Positions 51,293 to 59,576 of a stretch of 64,000 bases of DNA are shown piece by piece. Position numbers and translations under genes: made by a program. The notes beneath the pieces are model-generated. The model ran no database searches. It saw only the letters and a program-made list of their open reading frames with translations, and was not told the origin of the DNA. The DNA is from RHKX01 sp041393495 (lineage in GTDB: Bacteria > Actinomycetota > Thermoleophilia > Solirubrobacterales > 70-9). The stretch spans positions 1 through 64,000 of the forward strand of contig JAWKKA010000006.1 of NCBI GenBank assembly GCA_041393495.1, in the 5' to 3' direction. The number at the start of each line of letters is the position of its first letter. Within the stretch, counting starts at the first letter, position 1.

Positions 51293-52012
51293 TCAGATCG
51301 AGTGCGTGTCCCCGGGCTCGAGGACCACGACCCGCGCGTCGCAGCCGCTCTCGACCTTCCGCTTGAACTCCATGGGGTCGGCCTCGATCACCGGGAAGGT
51401 GTTGTAGTGCATCGGCAGCACCGTGCCGGCGCCGAGCAGCCCGCAGGCGTACGCCGCGTCGTCGACGCCCATCGTGTAGTGGCCGCCGATCGGCACGATC
51501 GCGACGTCGAGCGGCGTCCGCTCCCCGATCAGCTTCATGTCGCCGAACAGGCAGGTGTCGCCGGCGTGGTAGATGGTGGCGCCGCCGATGTTGACGACCA
51601 GCCCCGCCGGGACGCCGATCGAGGTGCCGGTCTCGGCGCTGAACGGCTCGTCCCCCTCGCCGGGGGTCGTGTTCGTGTGGAACGCCTGGACGAGCTTCAC
51701 CCAACCCCAGTCGAACTCGACGACGCCGCCGAGGTTCGGGTCGAAGGTCTCGGCGACGCCACGGGCGTCGAGCCACTTCGCGAGCTCGACGATCGCCACG
51801 CAGGGCGCCCCGGTCCGGGTCGCCACCGGCACGGCGTCGGCGAGATGGTCGGCGTGCCCGTGGCTGAGCAGGATGTGGGTCGGCTCGACCTCGCCGGCGG
51901 TGAGGGGGGCGGTCGGGCTGTGCGGCTTCAGAAACGGGTCGATCAGCACCCTCGCTTCGCCGTCGCTGAGCTCGAAGCAGCTATGTCCAAGCCATCTGAT
52001 GTCCATCGTCAT
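51293..52012 (-). CDS. UPF0173-type metal-dependent hydrolase (metallo-beta-lactamase fold)
   Basis: The 239-residue protein has IRWLGHSCFEL, the metal-binding LLSHGHADHLAD, NIGGATIYHAGDTCLFGDMK and VLPMHYNTFPVIEADPMEF, as in the YtkL/UPF0173 family. The natural substrate is unknown. An ATG two codons in (52006) has better spacing from AGGAGAG; the ATG at 52012 overlaps the upstream stop as ATGA. Both are possible. Confidence 0.88.
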   Translation of the reverse strand: MTMDIRWLGHSCFELSDGEARVLIDPFLKPHSPTAPLTAGEVEPTHILLSHGHADHLADAVPVATRTGAPCVAIVELAKWLDARGVAETFDPNLGGVVEFDWGWVKLVQAFHTNTTPGEGDEPFSAETGTSIGVPAGLVVNIGGATIYHAGDTCLFGDMKLIGERTPLDVAIVPIGGHYTMGVDDAAYACGLLGAGTVLPMHYNTFPVIEADPMEFKRKVESGCDARVVVLEPGDTHSI

Positions 52013-52350
52013 CTCTCCTGTTCGGGGATCGGGGTCGGTGGTCCGAGCTCGCCCGCAAGCGCCCAGCCCACCGCGACCCCGACCATCATCGAGATCCTGC
52101 TCTCCTCGGCGAGGAGCACATCGACGGCGCTGGCGCGGTCGGCGGGATCGTCGATCGAGCTCACGCGCCGGAGCTCGGCCCGGTGCGACTCGCCGAACCA
52201 GCCGCCGGCCGCGAGCGCCTCGGCGAGGACGCGTTGCAGCGCCGGCGCCGCTGCCGCGACCCGGGCCTCGGCCGCACGCAGCCGCGAGCCGTCGGTGAGG
52301 CGGCCGACGGCCGCCTCGAGCTCGGCCTCGCTGAATGCTGCGCCCGACAC
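52009..52350 (-). CDS. Small hypothetical protein
   Basis: The 113-residue protein from the GTG at 52350 is mostly helical and Ala-rich (AFSEAELEAAVGRLTDGSRL; AAPALQRVLAEALAAGGWFG). I do not recognise a family. It overlaps the metallo-hydrolase start, so the two are probably co-translated. Confidence 0.6.
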   Translation of the reverse strand: MSGAAFSEAELEAAVGRLTDGSRLRAAEARVAAAAPALQRVLAEALAAGGWFGESHRAELRRVSSIDDPADRASAVDVLLAEESRISMMVGVAVGWALAGELGPPTPIPEQER

Positions 52351-52453
52351 AGGCTGAACATACCCAGACCGGAGCCGGGCACGCGAACCGGGTCGGCCGC
52401 GGCGGACCCGCGCCGACGGCAGGGCGATCGCGTTCGCCCGGTCGGCGGGGACG

Positions 52454-53245
52454 TCAGCTCGATGCCCCACCGGCGCGGCGGGCGGCGACGGCGCCCATCG
52501 CGGTGCCGACCAGCCCACCGACGACGCCCGCCACCGGGTCGGCGCCGACCTCGACGAGCGGCAACAGCAGCAGGACGACGGCCGCGACGGCGATCGCGAT
52601 CGTCTCGACCGGCTCGCCCCAACTCTGCCGCGACTCGCCGCGCCAGAGCATCAGGCAGGCACCGAGAAGACCGAGGGCGACGGCGTTGCCGCCGGCGACG
52701 ACGAGGCTGCCGGAGATGCCGGCCGCGTAGACCGCGCCGGCCGCGAGCGATCCGAGCGTCCCGGTCGCGAGGATGAGGATCGCGACCGGAAGCGGGCCGA
52801 GCCGGTGCTCGACGGCGCTGCCGAAGACCCAGATGGCCAGCCCGGTCACGAGCAGCGCCCCGAGATCGTCGTAGGCGAACGGCGCTGTGACGTAGCGCCA
52901 TGGCTCCGACCCGACCGGACCGACGATCGCCCCGAGCTCGCTCAGGGTCAGCGGCACAGCGCGGCCGAGGATCAGCAGGATGCCGCCTGCGATCAGGGTC
53001 GCCGCGGTCGCGTACGGCCTCGCGCCGAGCGCGAGCGCGGGGCTCCGCGCCCCGGCGCGCTCGCGGCGCCGCCGCCGGCGGCGCTCGCGGCGGCTCTCGC
53101 GGACGCGGATCTCGTCGCCCTCGCGCTCGAGCTTGGGCGCGCGCTTGCGGAGCCGGTGCCCGCAGTAGGGGCACTCGGTCACGTAGGGGCTCACCTCCGA
53201 GCCGCAACTGCGGCAGACGACGCTCAGCTCCGGTGTCTGTGCCAC
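52454..53245 (-). CDS. Rhomboid-like membrane protein with zinc ribbon, catalytic residues missing
   Basis: The 263-residue protein begins with a zinc ribbon (CRSCGSEV, then CPYCGHRL), a very basic linker (RRERRRRRRRERAG) and about six membrane helices arranged as in bacterial rhomboids (WRYVTAPFAYDDLGALLVTG). In the helix where proteases have GASGAxFGLLGA, this protein reads GGNAVALGLLGA, so the nucleophile Ser is Asn. The late helix reads ADPVAGVVGGLVGT, so the catalytic His is also missing. It is probably an inactive rhomboid homologue. GTG start. Confidence 0.72.
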   Translation of the reverse strand: MAQTPELSVVCRSCGSEVSPYVTECPYCGHRLRKRAPKLEREGDEIRVRESRRERRRRRRRERAGARSPALALGARPYATAATLIAGGILLILGRAVPLTLSELGAIVGPVGSEPWRYVTAPFAYDDLGALLVTGLAIWVFGSAVEHRLGPLPVAILILATGTLGSLAAGAVYAAGISGSLVVAGGNAVALGLLGACLMLWRGESRQSWGEPVETIAIAVAAVVLLLLPLVEVGADPVAGVVGGLVGTAMGAVAARRAGGASS

Positions 53246-53276
53246 AGAGCGAGGATACCCCCGCGCGGACCGCCGA

Positions 53277-54392
53277 TCAGCGGGCGGTGAGGGCGACGAC
53301 GGCCGCGGCCAGCTCCTTGAGGTCGTCGCCGTGACCGGCCACGAAATCGAGCTGCCGCCGGGCACCGGTGCCGGCGGCGGCGATCTCGCCGGCCCGGCGC
53401 AGCTCGTCCCCGCACCCGAGGGCCGTCGCGCTCGGCTCGACCTCGGCGATCAGCGCCTCCGCGATCGCGGTCGCGGCGACGGGGCGGCGCTGGGTGAAGT
53501 CGACGAGGTCGCCCTCCATGCCACGGACCGCCGCCCGGACCTTGTTGTCGTCGATCAGCTCGTGTGGCGCCTCGACGAGCGGCTCGCCCTCGTCGAACAG
53601 CTCGGCGAACCGATGCGAGAGCGAAAGCGTCAGCGCCGCGAACGCGGCCGTGTCCTCGATCCGCGTCGCCTGGTCGAAGACCCGCGTCTCGACCGTCCCC
53701 AGGTTCGGGTGCGGACGGACGTCCCACCACAGGTACGTGTAGTCGTCGATCGCGCCCGAACCGGTCATCTGGCCGACGCGCCGTGAGTAGATCTCCCAGC
53801 TTCCGTAATGGGGCGGCACGCCCTGGCGCGGGAACGCCCGGAAGACCGGGGTGCGTGCCGACATCATTCCCGTGTTCCGACCCTCCCAGAACGGTGAGTT
53901 CGACGACAGCGCGAGCAGCAGCGGCAGGTGGCGGCGGATCCCGTCGGCGACGTAGATCGCCTTGTCGGCCGAGTCGATGCCGACGTGGACGTGGGTGCCG
54001 AAGATCAACTCGCGCTCGGCGATGAAGCCGAGGTCGGCGTGCAACTCGCGGTAGCGCGGCCGCTCGACGATCAGCTGGTCGTCGCAGCGCCCGAACGGAT
54101 GGGTGCCGGCGGCGCCGACGAGCATGCCGTTCTTCGCGGCGATCGCGCCGACGAGTCGGCGCAGGCCGGCGAGTTGCTCGGTCGCGGCGGCGAGATCCGG
54201 GCACGGGGTCGTCGCGACCTCGAGCACCGACTGGAAGAGCTCCGGCTTGACCTGCCCGGCGTGCTCGTCGGGCACGTCGGCGAGCACGGCTTCGATCCCC
54301 TGCGAGAGGTCGAGGGTCTCGGGGTCCAAGAGCATCAGCTCCTCCTCGATCCCGACGGTGAAGGGCGTCCCGTTGAAGCTGTGCTCGAGCAC
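53277..54392 (-). CDS. Carboxylate-amine ligase, YbdK type (glutamate-cysteine ligase GCS2)
   Basis: The 371-residue protein shows FTVGIEEELMLLDPETLDLS, KPELFQSVLEVATTPC, GTHVHVGIDSADKAIYVADG and HPNLGTVETRVFDQATRIED, the ATP-grasp-like GCS2 pattern. It would join glutamate to cysteine or another amine. The GTG at 54392 puts the conserved VGIEEE about 12 residues from the start, as usual; the ATG at 54437 would add 15 residues. Divergent from the aldolase gene. Confidence 0.87.
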   Translation of the reverse strand: MLEHSFNGTPFTVGIEEELMLLDPETLDLSQGIEAVLADVPDEHAGQVKPELFQSVLEVATTPCPDLAAATEQLAGLRRLVGAIAAKNGMLVGAAGTHPFGRCDDQLIVERPRYRELHADLGFIAERELIFGTHVHVGIDSADKAIYVADGIRRHLPLLLALSSNSPFWEGRNTGMMSARTPVFRAFPRQGVPPHYGSWEIYSRRVGQMTGSGAIDDYTYLWWDVRPHPNLGTVETRVFDQATRIEDTAAFAALTLSLSHRFAELFDEGEPLVEAPHELIDDNKVRAAVRGMEGDLVDFTQRRPVAATAIAEALIAEVEPSATALGCGDELRRAGEIAAAGTGARRQLDFVAGHGDDLKELAAAVVALTAR

Positions 54393-54507
54393 CTTGGTTG
54401 CGGCGATCCTACCCCGGTTCGGGGCCGATCCGGGCATGCCGCCGCCATATACTGGGCATCCCACCCCCTGCCGCCCGGCCCGTTCGACCGCAGGCGGCGC
54501 CACCCCA

Positions 54508-54514
54508 AGGAGGA
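54508..54514 (+). promoter_or_regulatory. Strong ribosome binding site for the aldolase
   Basis: AAGGAGG, 6 bases upstream of a GTG, decides the start at 54521 for this highly expressed glycolytic gene. Confidence 0.8.
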
Positions 54515-54520
54515 CCCAAA

Positions 54521-55441
54521 GTGGAGGTCAAGAGCATCACCGAGCAGAAGTCGCTTCTCGAGACGCTGCCGGCCGGCAAGCGCGCCCGCCTGCACCGGCT
54601 GCTGTTCGAGTTCGGGCCCGGCAACGGAACGCTGATGCTGCTGCCGATCGACCAGGGCATCGAGCACGGCCCGCGCGACTTCTTCCCGAACCCGGCCTCC
54701 AAGGACCCCGACTACCAGTTCCGGCTCGCGGCCGAGGGCGGCTACTCGGCGCTCGCCTGCCAGATCGGGATGGCGACGAAGTACTACCCCGACTACGCGG
54801 GCAGCGTGCCGCTGATCCTCAAGGTGAACGGCAAGACCGACATCCCGCCGTCGGACCGGGCGCTGTCGACCTGCAACGCCTCGGTCGAGGACGCGGTCCG
54901 GCTCGGGGCCGATGCGGTCGGCTACACGCTCTACGTCGGCTCACCGCGCCAGGACGAGGACCTCGCCCAGCTCGCCGGGGTCCGTCAGGACTGCGACCGC
55001 TTCGGGATGCCGCTGATCGTCTGGTCGTACCCGCGCGGCGAGGCCGTCGCCGGCAAGGGCGGCCAGAGCTCCTTCTACGCGATCGACTACGCGGCGCGGA
55101 TGGCGATGGAGATGGGCGCCGACGTCGTCAAGCTGAACATGCCGAAGATCGATCCCGACAAGGACAAGGACTCGCCCGCCCCCTACAACGAGGGCGGCTT
55201 CTCGCAGGACGACGCGATCGCCCACTGCGTCGAGTCGGCCGGACGCTCGCTCGTCGTCCTCTCGGGCGGCTCGAGGATCGACGACGACGCGCTGCTCGCC
55301 CAGACCCGGGGGATCATGCAGGCGGGCGGCTCCGGCGTGATCTACGGGCGCAACGTCTGGCAGCGCGACTGGAACGAGGCGCTCGAGATCATCGGCCAGA
55401 TCAAGGAGATCATGCTCTCCAGCGTCCACCGGATCCCGTAG
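54521..55441 (+). CDS. Class I fructose-bisphosphate aldolase (DhnA/FbaB type)
   Basis: The 306-residue TIM barrel starts after AAGGAGG with a GTG. It has LLPIDQGIEHGPRDFFPNPA, a hallmark of archaeal-type class I aldolases, GADVVKLNMPKIDPDKDKDS with the Schiff-base Lys, and SGGSRIDDDALLAQTRGIMQ, then AGGSGVIYGRNVWQRD in the phosphate-binding C-terminal part. It reversibly cleaves fructose 1,6-bisphosphate in glycolysis and gluconeogenesis. Confidence 0.93.
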   Translation: MEVKSITEQKSLLETLPAGKRARLHRLLFEFGPGNGTLMLLPIDQGIEHGPRDFFPNPASKDPDYQFRLAAEGGYSALACQIGMATKYYPDYAGSVPLILKVNGKTDIPPSDRALSTCNASVEDAVRLGADAVGYTLYVGSPRQDEDLAQLAGVRQDCDRFGMPLIVWSYPRGEAVAGKGGQSSFYAIDYAARMAMEMGADVVKLNMPKIDPDKDKDSPAPYNEGGFSQDDAIAHCVESAGRSLVVLSGGSRIDDDALLAQTRGIMQAGGSGVIYGRNVWQRDWNEALEIIGQIKEIMLSSVHRIP

Positions 55442-55471
55442 CGGCGAACCTTCCGGGGGACGGTCGGAGCG

Positions 55472-56008
55472 GTGACTCCGGGCGCCAGGGGCGGTACGGC
55501 GGGCACCCTGGCGCTGCTCGGCCTGCTCGTCTACGTGCTGCTCGCCGGCGACGGCGGCTCCGGCGCACCCGGCGGCGGGACGGCCGCCGCCACGGCGGCG
55601 GCCCGCGAGCCGGCCTGGGCCCGCGTCACCCGGGTCGTCGACGGCGACACGATCGAGGTCGCGCTCGACGGCGGCACCGAGGACGTCCGCTACATCGGCG
55701 TCGACACGCCCGAGACGGTCAAGCCCGGCGAGCCGGTCCAGTGCTTCGGGCCGCAGGCCTCGGAGCTCAACCACGAGCTCGTCGACGGCGAGACGGTCCG
55801 TCTCGTCTTCGACCGCGAGCTGCGCGACGTCTACGGAAGGCTGCTCGCCTACGTCCACGTCGGCGAGACCTTCGTCAACGCCGAGCTCGTTCGCGAGGGC
55901 TATGCACGCACGCTCGAGATCCCGCCGAACACCGCCCGGGCCGACCGGCTCGCGACGCTCGAGAGCCGCGCCGGCCGGGCCGGGCTCGGCCTCTGGTCGG
56001 CCTGTTGA
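55472..56008 (+). CDS. Secreted thermonuclease (SNase) family protein
   Basis: The 178-residue protein has an N-terminal membrane or signal helix (LALLGLLVYVLLAG) and an SNase OB-fold: VTRVVDGDTIEVALDG, VRYIGVDTPETVKPGEPVQC, and DRELRDVYGRLLAYVHVGE, supplying the Asp, Glu and two Arg of the active site. It would cut extracellular nucleic acids with calcium. GTG start, 31 bases after the aldolase stop. Confidence 0.9.
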   Translation: MTPGARGGTAGTLALLGLLVYVLLAGDGGSGAPGGGTAAATAAAREPAWARVTRVVDGDTIEVALDGGTEDVRYIGVDTPETVKPGEPVQCFGPQASELNHELVDGETVRLVFDRELRDVYGRLLAYVHVGETFVNAELVREGYARTLEIPPNTARADRLATLESRAGRAGLGLWSAC

Positions 56009-56019
56009 CCGTGAGCAGA

Positions 56020-56049
56020 TTGGCATTCCTTCTTAGCAACCGCTAATAT
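56020..56049 (+). promoter_or_regulatory. Probable sigma-70-type promoter, leaderless transcript
   Basis: TTGGCA (56020-56025) and TAATAT (56044-56049) are separated by 18 bases, and a GTG start lies at 56058, 8 bases after the -10. The AT-rich block stands out from the surrounding GC. Confidence 0.55.
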
Positions 56050-56057
56050 TCCCGTCC

Positions 56058-56375
56058 GTGCCAACCGAGACCCCCATCGCCGCTTCGGCGGCACCGGCGG
56101 ATCCGATTCCCTCGACTGCAACCCCCACGGCCCCGCGGATGGAGCGGAGCATCGACCAGTTCGAGGAGGCATTCGAGCGCGCCCAGCGGGCCGATGAGCA
56201 ACGCCGAGTCGAGCTCCGCCGCCGCGCCGCGAACCGCTCCCGGGCCCGCCACATCGTCAAGACCGAGAAACGCGGCCGCGTCCGCTTCAGCGTCCTCGCG
56301 ATCTGCCTCACCGCCACGGTCGTGGTGGTGACGATCGTGATGTTCGAGACGCTCGCCTGGCTCGTCGGCGGCTGA
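56058..56375 (+). CDS. Small single-helix membrane protein, unknown function
   Basis: The 105-residue protein starts at a GTG close to the probable promoter, so the mRNA is likely leaderless. Residues 1-30 are Pro/Ala/Thr-rich, 31-70 form a charged helix (ERSIDQFEEAFERAQRADEQ) and 78-100 a membrane helix (VLAICLTATVVVVTIVMFET). No family recognised. Confidence 0.65.
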   Translation: MPTETPIAASAAPADPIPSTATPTAPRMERSIDQFEEAFERAQRADEQRRVELRRRAANRSRARHIVKTEKRGRVRFSVLAICLTATVVVVTIVMFETLAWLVGG

Positions 56376-56432
56376 CCGCAGCCGACCCGGACGCGGACGG
56401 CGTCGGAGGCCTCCCCGCGGCGGGCCGGTCGC

Positions 56433-56627
56433 CTACCCGGCCGACGCGTCGCCGTCGGGCGGCGGCTCGGTCTTCGAGCCTTCGAGGACCTCGCTGCGGA
56501 ACACGTCGATGTCGCGCGGGGCCTCGATACCGATCCTGACCTTGTCGCCGGAGACAGAGAGGACCGTGATCTCGACGTTCCCTCCGATAACGATGCTCTG
56601 ATTCGTCTTCCGGGTGAGTACGAGCAT
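56433..56627 (-). CDS. csrA: CsrA/RsmA RNA-binding translational regulator
   Basis: The 64-residue protein matches CsrA from MLVLTRKTNQSIVIGGNVEI on, with the RNA-contacting Leu4, Arg6 and Arg44 (DVFRSEVL) all present; it ends with an acidic Pro-rich tail. CsrA dimers bind GGA motifs in mRNA leaders. It is rare in actinobacteria and usually linked to flagellar genes, none of which are seen here. Confidence 0.92.
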   Translation of the reverse strand: MLVLTRKTNQSIVIGGNVEITVLSVSGDKVRIGIEAPRDIDVFRSEVLEGSKTEPPPDGDASAG

Positions 56628-56847
56628 GAGCGCCCGGACCTCGGGCCGGGCTCAAGCGGCTGGATGGCACGCCCCCGCGCCGCAGCGGGAGACCGACCTT
56701 ACCGAACCGGGATTCACGCGTCCAACCCCACCCGGCTTCGCCGTCGCCGGCGCCGGCCGTGGGAAACGCGCAAACGGGGGTGGAGGCGGTCGCCGAAATC
56801 GGTCGAACGGGGTTTCGGCAGGCCGTCGGATAGACTCCCGCGCCGCA

Positions 56848-57381
56848 ATGGCAGGCAAGCCGCTGAGATCGCAGCTCAACCAGATCCGCGCCTGGGTGCG
56901 CGAGGGCCGGACCGACGCCTGGATCGCCCACCAGCTCGACATCTCCGCCTCCGAGCTGCGTGATTTCCGCCGCCGCCACGATCTCGCCCCCGACGCCGAG
57001 CCCGACACCAGCGACGATCTCCGCGACGAGATCGAAGCCGAAGTCGAGGCCGCGACCCTGGCGGCCGCCGAGGCCGCCGAGGAGGAAGAGGAGGAAGCCG
57101 AGGAGCTGGAGGAGGCCGAGGAGCAGGAGGAGGAGCGCGACCGCGAGGACGGCGAGCGGCCGCGTCGGCGGCGTCGTCGGCGCGGCGGTCGCGGACGCCG
57201 GCGCGGCGCGGCGGCGATCGAGGCGACCTTCGACCACGGCGAGGAGGGCTACGGGCTCTGGCTCGATCCGGCGGTCAAGGAGAACCCCGTGTACGCGGAG
57301 AACTGGGCCGGCCACCGCGCCGTCCGGGTGACCATCGAGGCGGACCAGATCACGATCCGCCGCGTCGACGGCAACGGCTGA
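56848..57381 (+). CDS. Hypothetical protein with HTH-like N-terminus and charged repeat region
   Basis: The 177-residue protein has a short helix-turn-helix-like N-terminus (QLNQIRAWVREGRTDAWIAH, QLDISASELRDFRRRH), then an Ala/Glu-rich acidic coiled region followed by an Arg-rich basic region (RRRRRRRGGRGRRRG), and a folded C-terminus (GYGLWLDPAVKENPVYAENW). Abutting acidic and basic tracts suggest nucleic-acid binding. I do not know the function. The 220 bases to csrA contain no other gene. Confidence 0.65.
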   Translation: MAGKPLRSQLNQIRAWVREGRTDAWIAHQLDISASELRDFRRRHDLAPDAEPDTSDDLRDEIEAEVEAATLAAAEAAEEEEEEAEELEEAEEQEEERDREDGERPRRRRRRRGGRGRRRGAAAIEATFDHGEEGYGLWLDPAVKENPVYAENWAGHRAVRVTIEADQITIRRVDGNG

Positions 57382-57410
57382 CCCGCCCCGCGGTCGCCGA
57401 GCGGCTGGCC
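57378..57410. repeat. 33-bp direct repeat, copy 1
   Basis: It starts CTGACCCGCCCCGCGGTCGC and is repeated exactly at 57432-57464, immediately at the end of the hypothetical gene. Confidence 0.75.
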
Positions 57411-57431
57411 CGCCGTCGAGCCCGCCCGCAA

Positions 57432-57464
57432 CTGACCCGCCCCGCGGTCGCCGAGCGGCTGGCC
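57432..57464. repeat. 33-bp direct repeat, copy 2
   Basis: Identical to 57378-57410; lies between converging genes. Confidence 0.75.
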
Positions 57465-57507
57465 GCGGCTGACCGCCTGCGGGCCCGGCAGCGGCTGACG
57501 GCGCTCC

Positions 57508-59576
57508 TCAGTCGCCCTTCGAGCCGCTCCAGGCCGCGTCGCCGGCCCGTCGCAGCGACATCAGCACGTGCTCGAGCGTGTGCAGGTCGAATGGCTCCGC
57601 GACCCCGTCGTTGATCAGCTTCTTGCCGAGCTGGTCGCGGGCGGCGATCGGCCCCCGGGCGAACAGGTAGGCGCCGATCTGGGCATCGCGGCCGTGGTTG
57701 TCGCGGCGGGCGTAGTCGGCCGGCACCCCGGGGGCGCCGCCCTCCTGGGCAACGCGGCGGAGGATCTCGACGAGCACCGCATCGGCGTCGGCCTCGCCGT
57801 CGCTGCCGTTGCCGGCGCCGCCGTTTCCGCGCATCGACAGGGCCGGCTTCGCCGCCTCCTGGGCCGGCAGCCCGCGGAGGACCGCCCGCCGCAGCGACTT
57901 GCGCTCGCGAGGTCGCAGCGACTCGAGGCCGGCCGCCGCTTCGAATCCGTGGTGCGGTCGCCGCAGGCCCTTCACCATCGCGACGAGCGCGCCTCGATGC
58001 GCCTGCGGGACGGCGCCGAGGACGAGGCAGAGGAACGCCCAGAGCACGACCGCCAGCGTGCCCGCGATCAGATCGAGGACGATCCCGCCGGGGTCGATCA
58101 TGCTGTGGGCGAAGCCGACCACAACCGCGAGCGCGCAGCAGACGAACATCTGCCGCCAGGGGAGGACGATCGGGCTGCGGCCCCGCTGCGAGCGGAAGAA
58201 CACGTAAACGGTCGGGATCGCGAAGGCGAGCATCATCCCGACCGGGGCGGCCTTGACGCCGATCGAGCCGACGAGCAGCAGCGAGAGCGCGATGAACGCG
58301 AACATCGCGACCACCGCGCCGATGATGAACGGGACCCGCTTGTCGGCGTACTTGACCGACTTGTTGATCATCCGGTAGACGGTCGGAGCGACGAGGCCGC
58401 CGGCGACGCGCGGGATCAGCGGCGCCGCACTCGCGTACGTGGGCGGCGCGACCCGGACCATCACGGTCGCCATCACCGTCGTCATCAGCATCGTGCCGGC
58501 GAGGACGAAGGTGAAGTAGCCGAACTGGATGCCGCGGGCGTTGCCGACCCCGTACTCGTCCTCGACGGCCCGGAACATCGGCGTCTTCTGCAGCGGCCGC
58601 AGCGCCTTCCGGTAACCGCCGGGGAGGACGGCGACGAGGAACGCCATCCGCGAGGCGAGGTGGTAGGTGCCGAGGTCGGCGTGGGAGACGAAGCGCGAGA
58701 TGATGAAGATGTCGGCGTAGCCGACGACCCACATCGAGAGCACGAGCGGGACCCGGATCGCGCCCTTGCGGTAGATCGCCACCGCCTCGCGCCAGTCCCA
58801 GCAGGGCGTCCAGCTCCCCCGCAGGATCACGAGCGACATCAGCATCGCCAGGCCGGTGCCGATCGCCTGGCCTGCGATCGCCCCTTGATCGACAGCCCGG
58901 CGAGGAGAAGCGGCACGACCGCCGCGAGGATGAAGATCGGCTTCGCGACCTCGACGGCGATGTAGGAGTAGGGGCGGCGCTCGATCCAGATCGCGATCGA
59001 CGAGACGCGGTAGAGGGCGGCGGTGCCGCCGGCGAGCGCCGCGTACATGACGAGGCTCGGGTCGGCGTCGCCGAGCAGGTAGTGGGAGATCGGCTCGGCG
59101 AAGGCGATCGACAGGCCGGTGCCGATCGCGGAGACGATCGTGATCGTCACCAGGCCGGTGCCGAGGCTCCGCTTCGGCGAGTCGGCGAGCTCGTCGTCGT
59201 CCTCGTCGTCGTCCTCGTCGTCGTCCTCGTCGTCGCCGCCGAACGTCCGCTTCAACGTCCCCTGCTTGCTGGCCAGCGTGAAGACGACGGTCAGCAGCCC
59301 GGCGTAGAACAGCAACAGGCCGAGCTGACCGAACTCGCCGGGCGCGGCGAAGTTGGCGATGACGACCGTTGAGACGAAGGTGACGACGTTCCCGAGCAGC
59401 ATCCCGAGCCCGTGGATCCCCGAGTAGCGGAGAAGCTGGGTGCCGAGCGCCGCCCCGGTGCGGCCGCCGCCGTCGGGTCGCTTGCTCGGGCGGTCGGGGC
59501 GGTCCGGCCCGCTGCCGCCTCGGCGGCCCTTGCGTCGCTCGGGGTCCTTGCGGTTGTTGCCTTCGCCGTCCGTCAA
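57508..59576 (-). pseudogene. Polysaccharide flippase (Wzx/MATE-like), one frameshift
   Basis: The membrane protein has an N-terminal basic tail, helices such as GIHGLGMLLGNVVTFVSTVV, and an acidic cytoplasmic insert of Asp/Glu repeats (59191-59235). At about 58881-58885 a C4/G4 run loses one base: the N-terminal part ends LLLAGLSI and the C-terminal part continues GAIAGQAIGTGLAMLMSLVI to a non-membrane C-terminal domain with RGLPAQEAAK. Restored length is 689 residues. It would carry lipid-linked glycan across the membrane. Its start overlaps the sulfotransferase stop (ATGA). Confidence 0.78.
59191..59235. repeat. 12-bp microsatellite in the flippase gene
   Basis: A TCGTCGTCGTCC unit is repeated about 3.75 times. 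On the coding strand it encodes repeats of Asp-Asp-Asp-Glu within the flippase. Unit number could change by slippage without breaking the frame. Confidence 0.8.
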
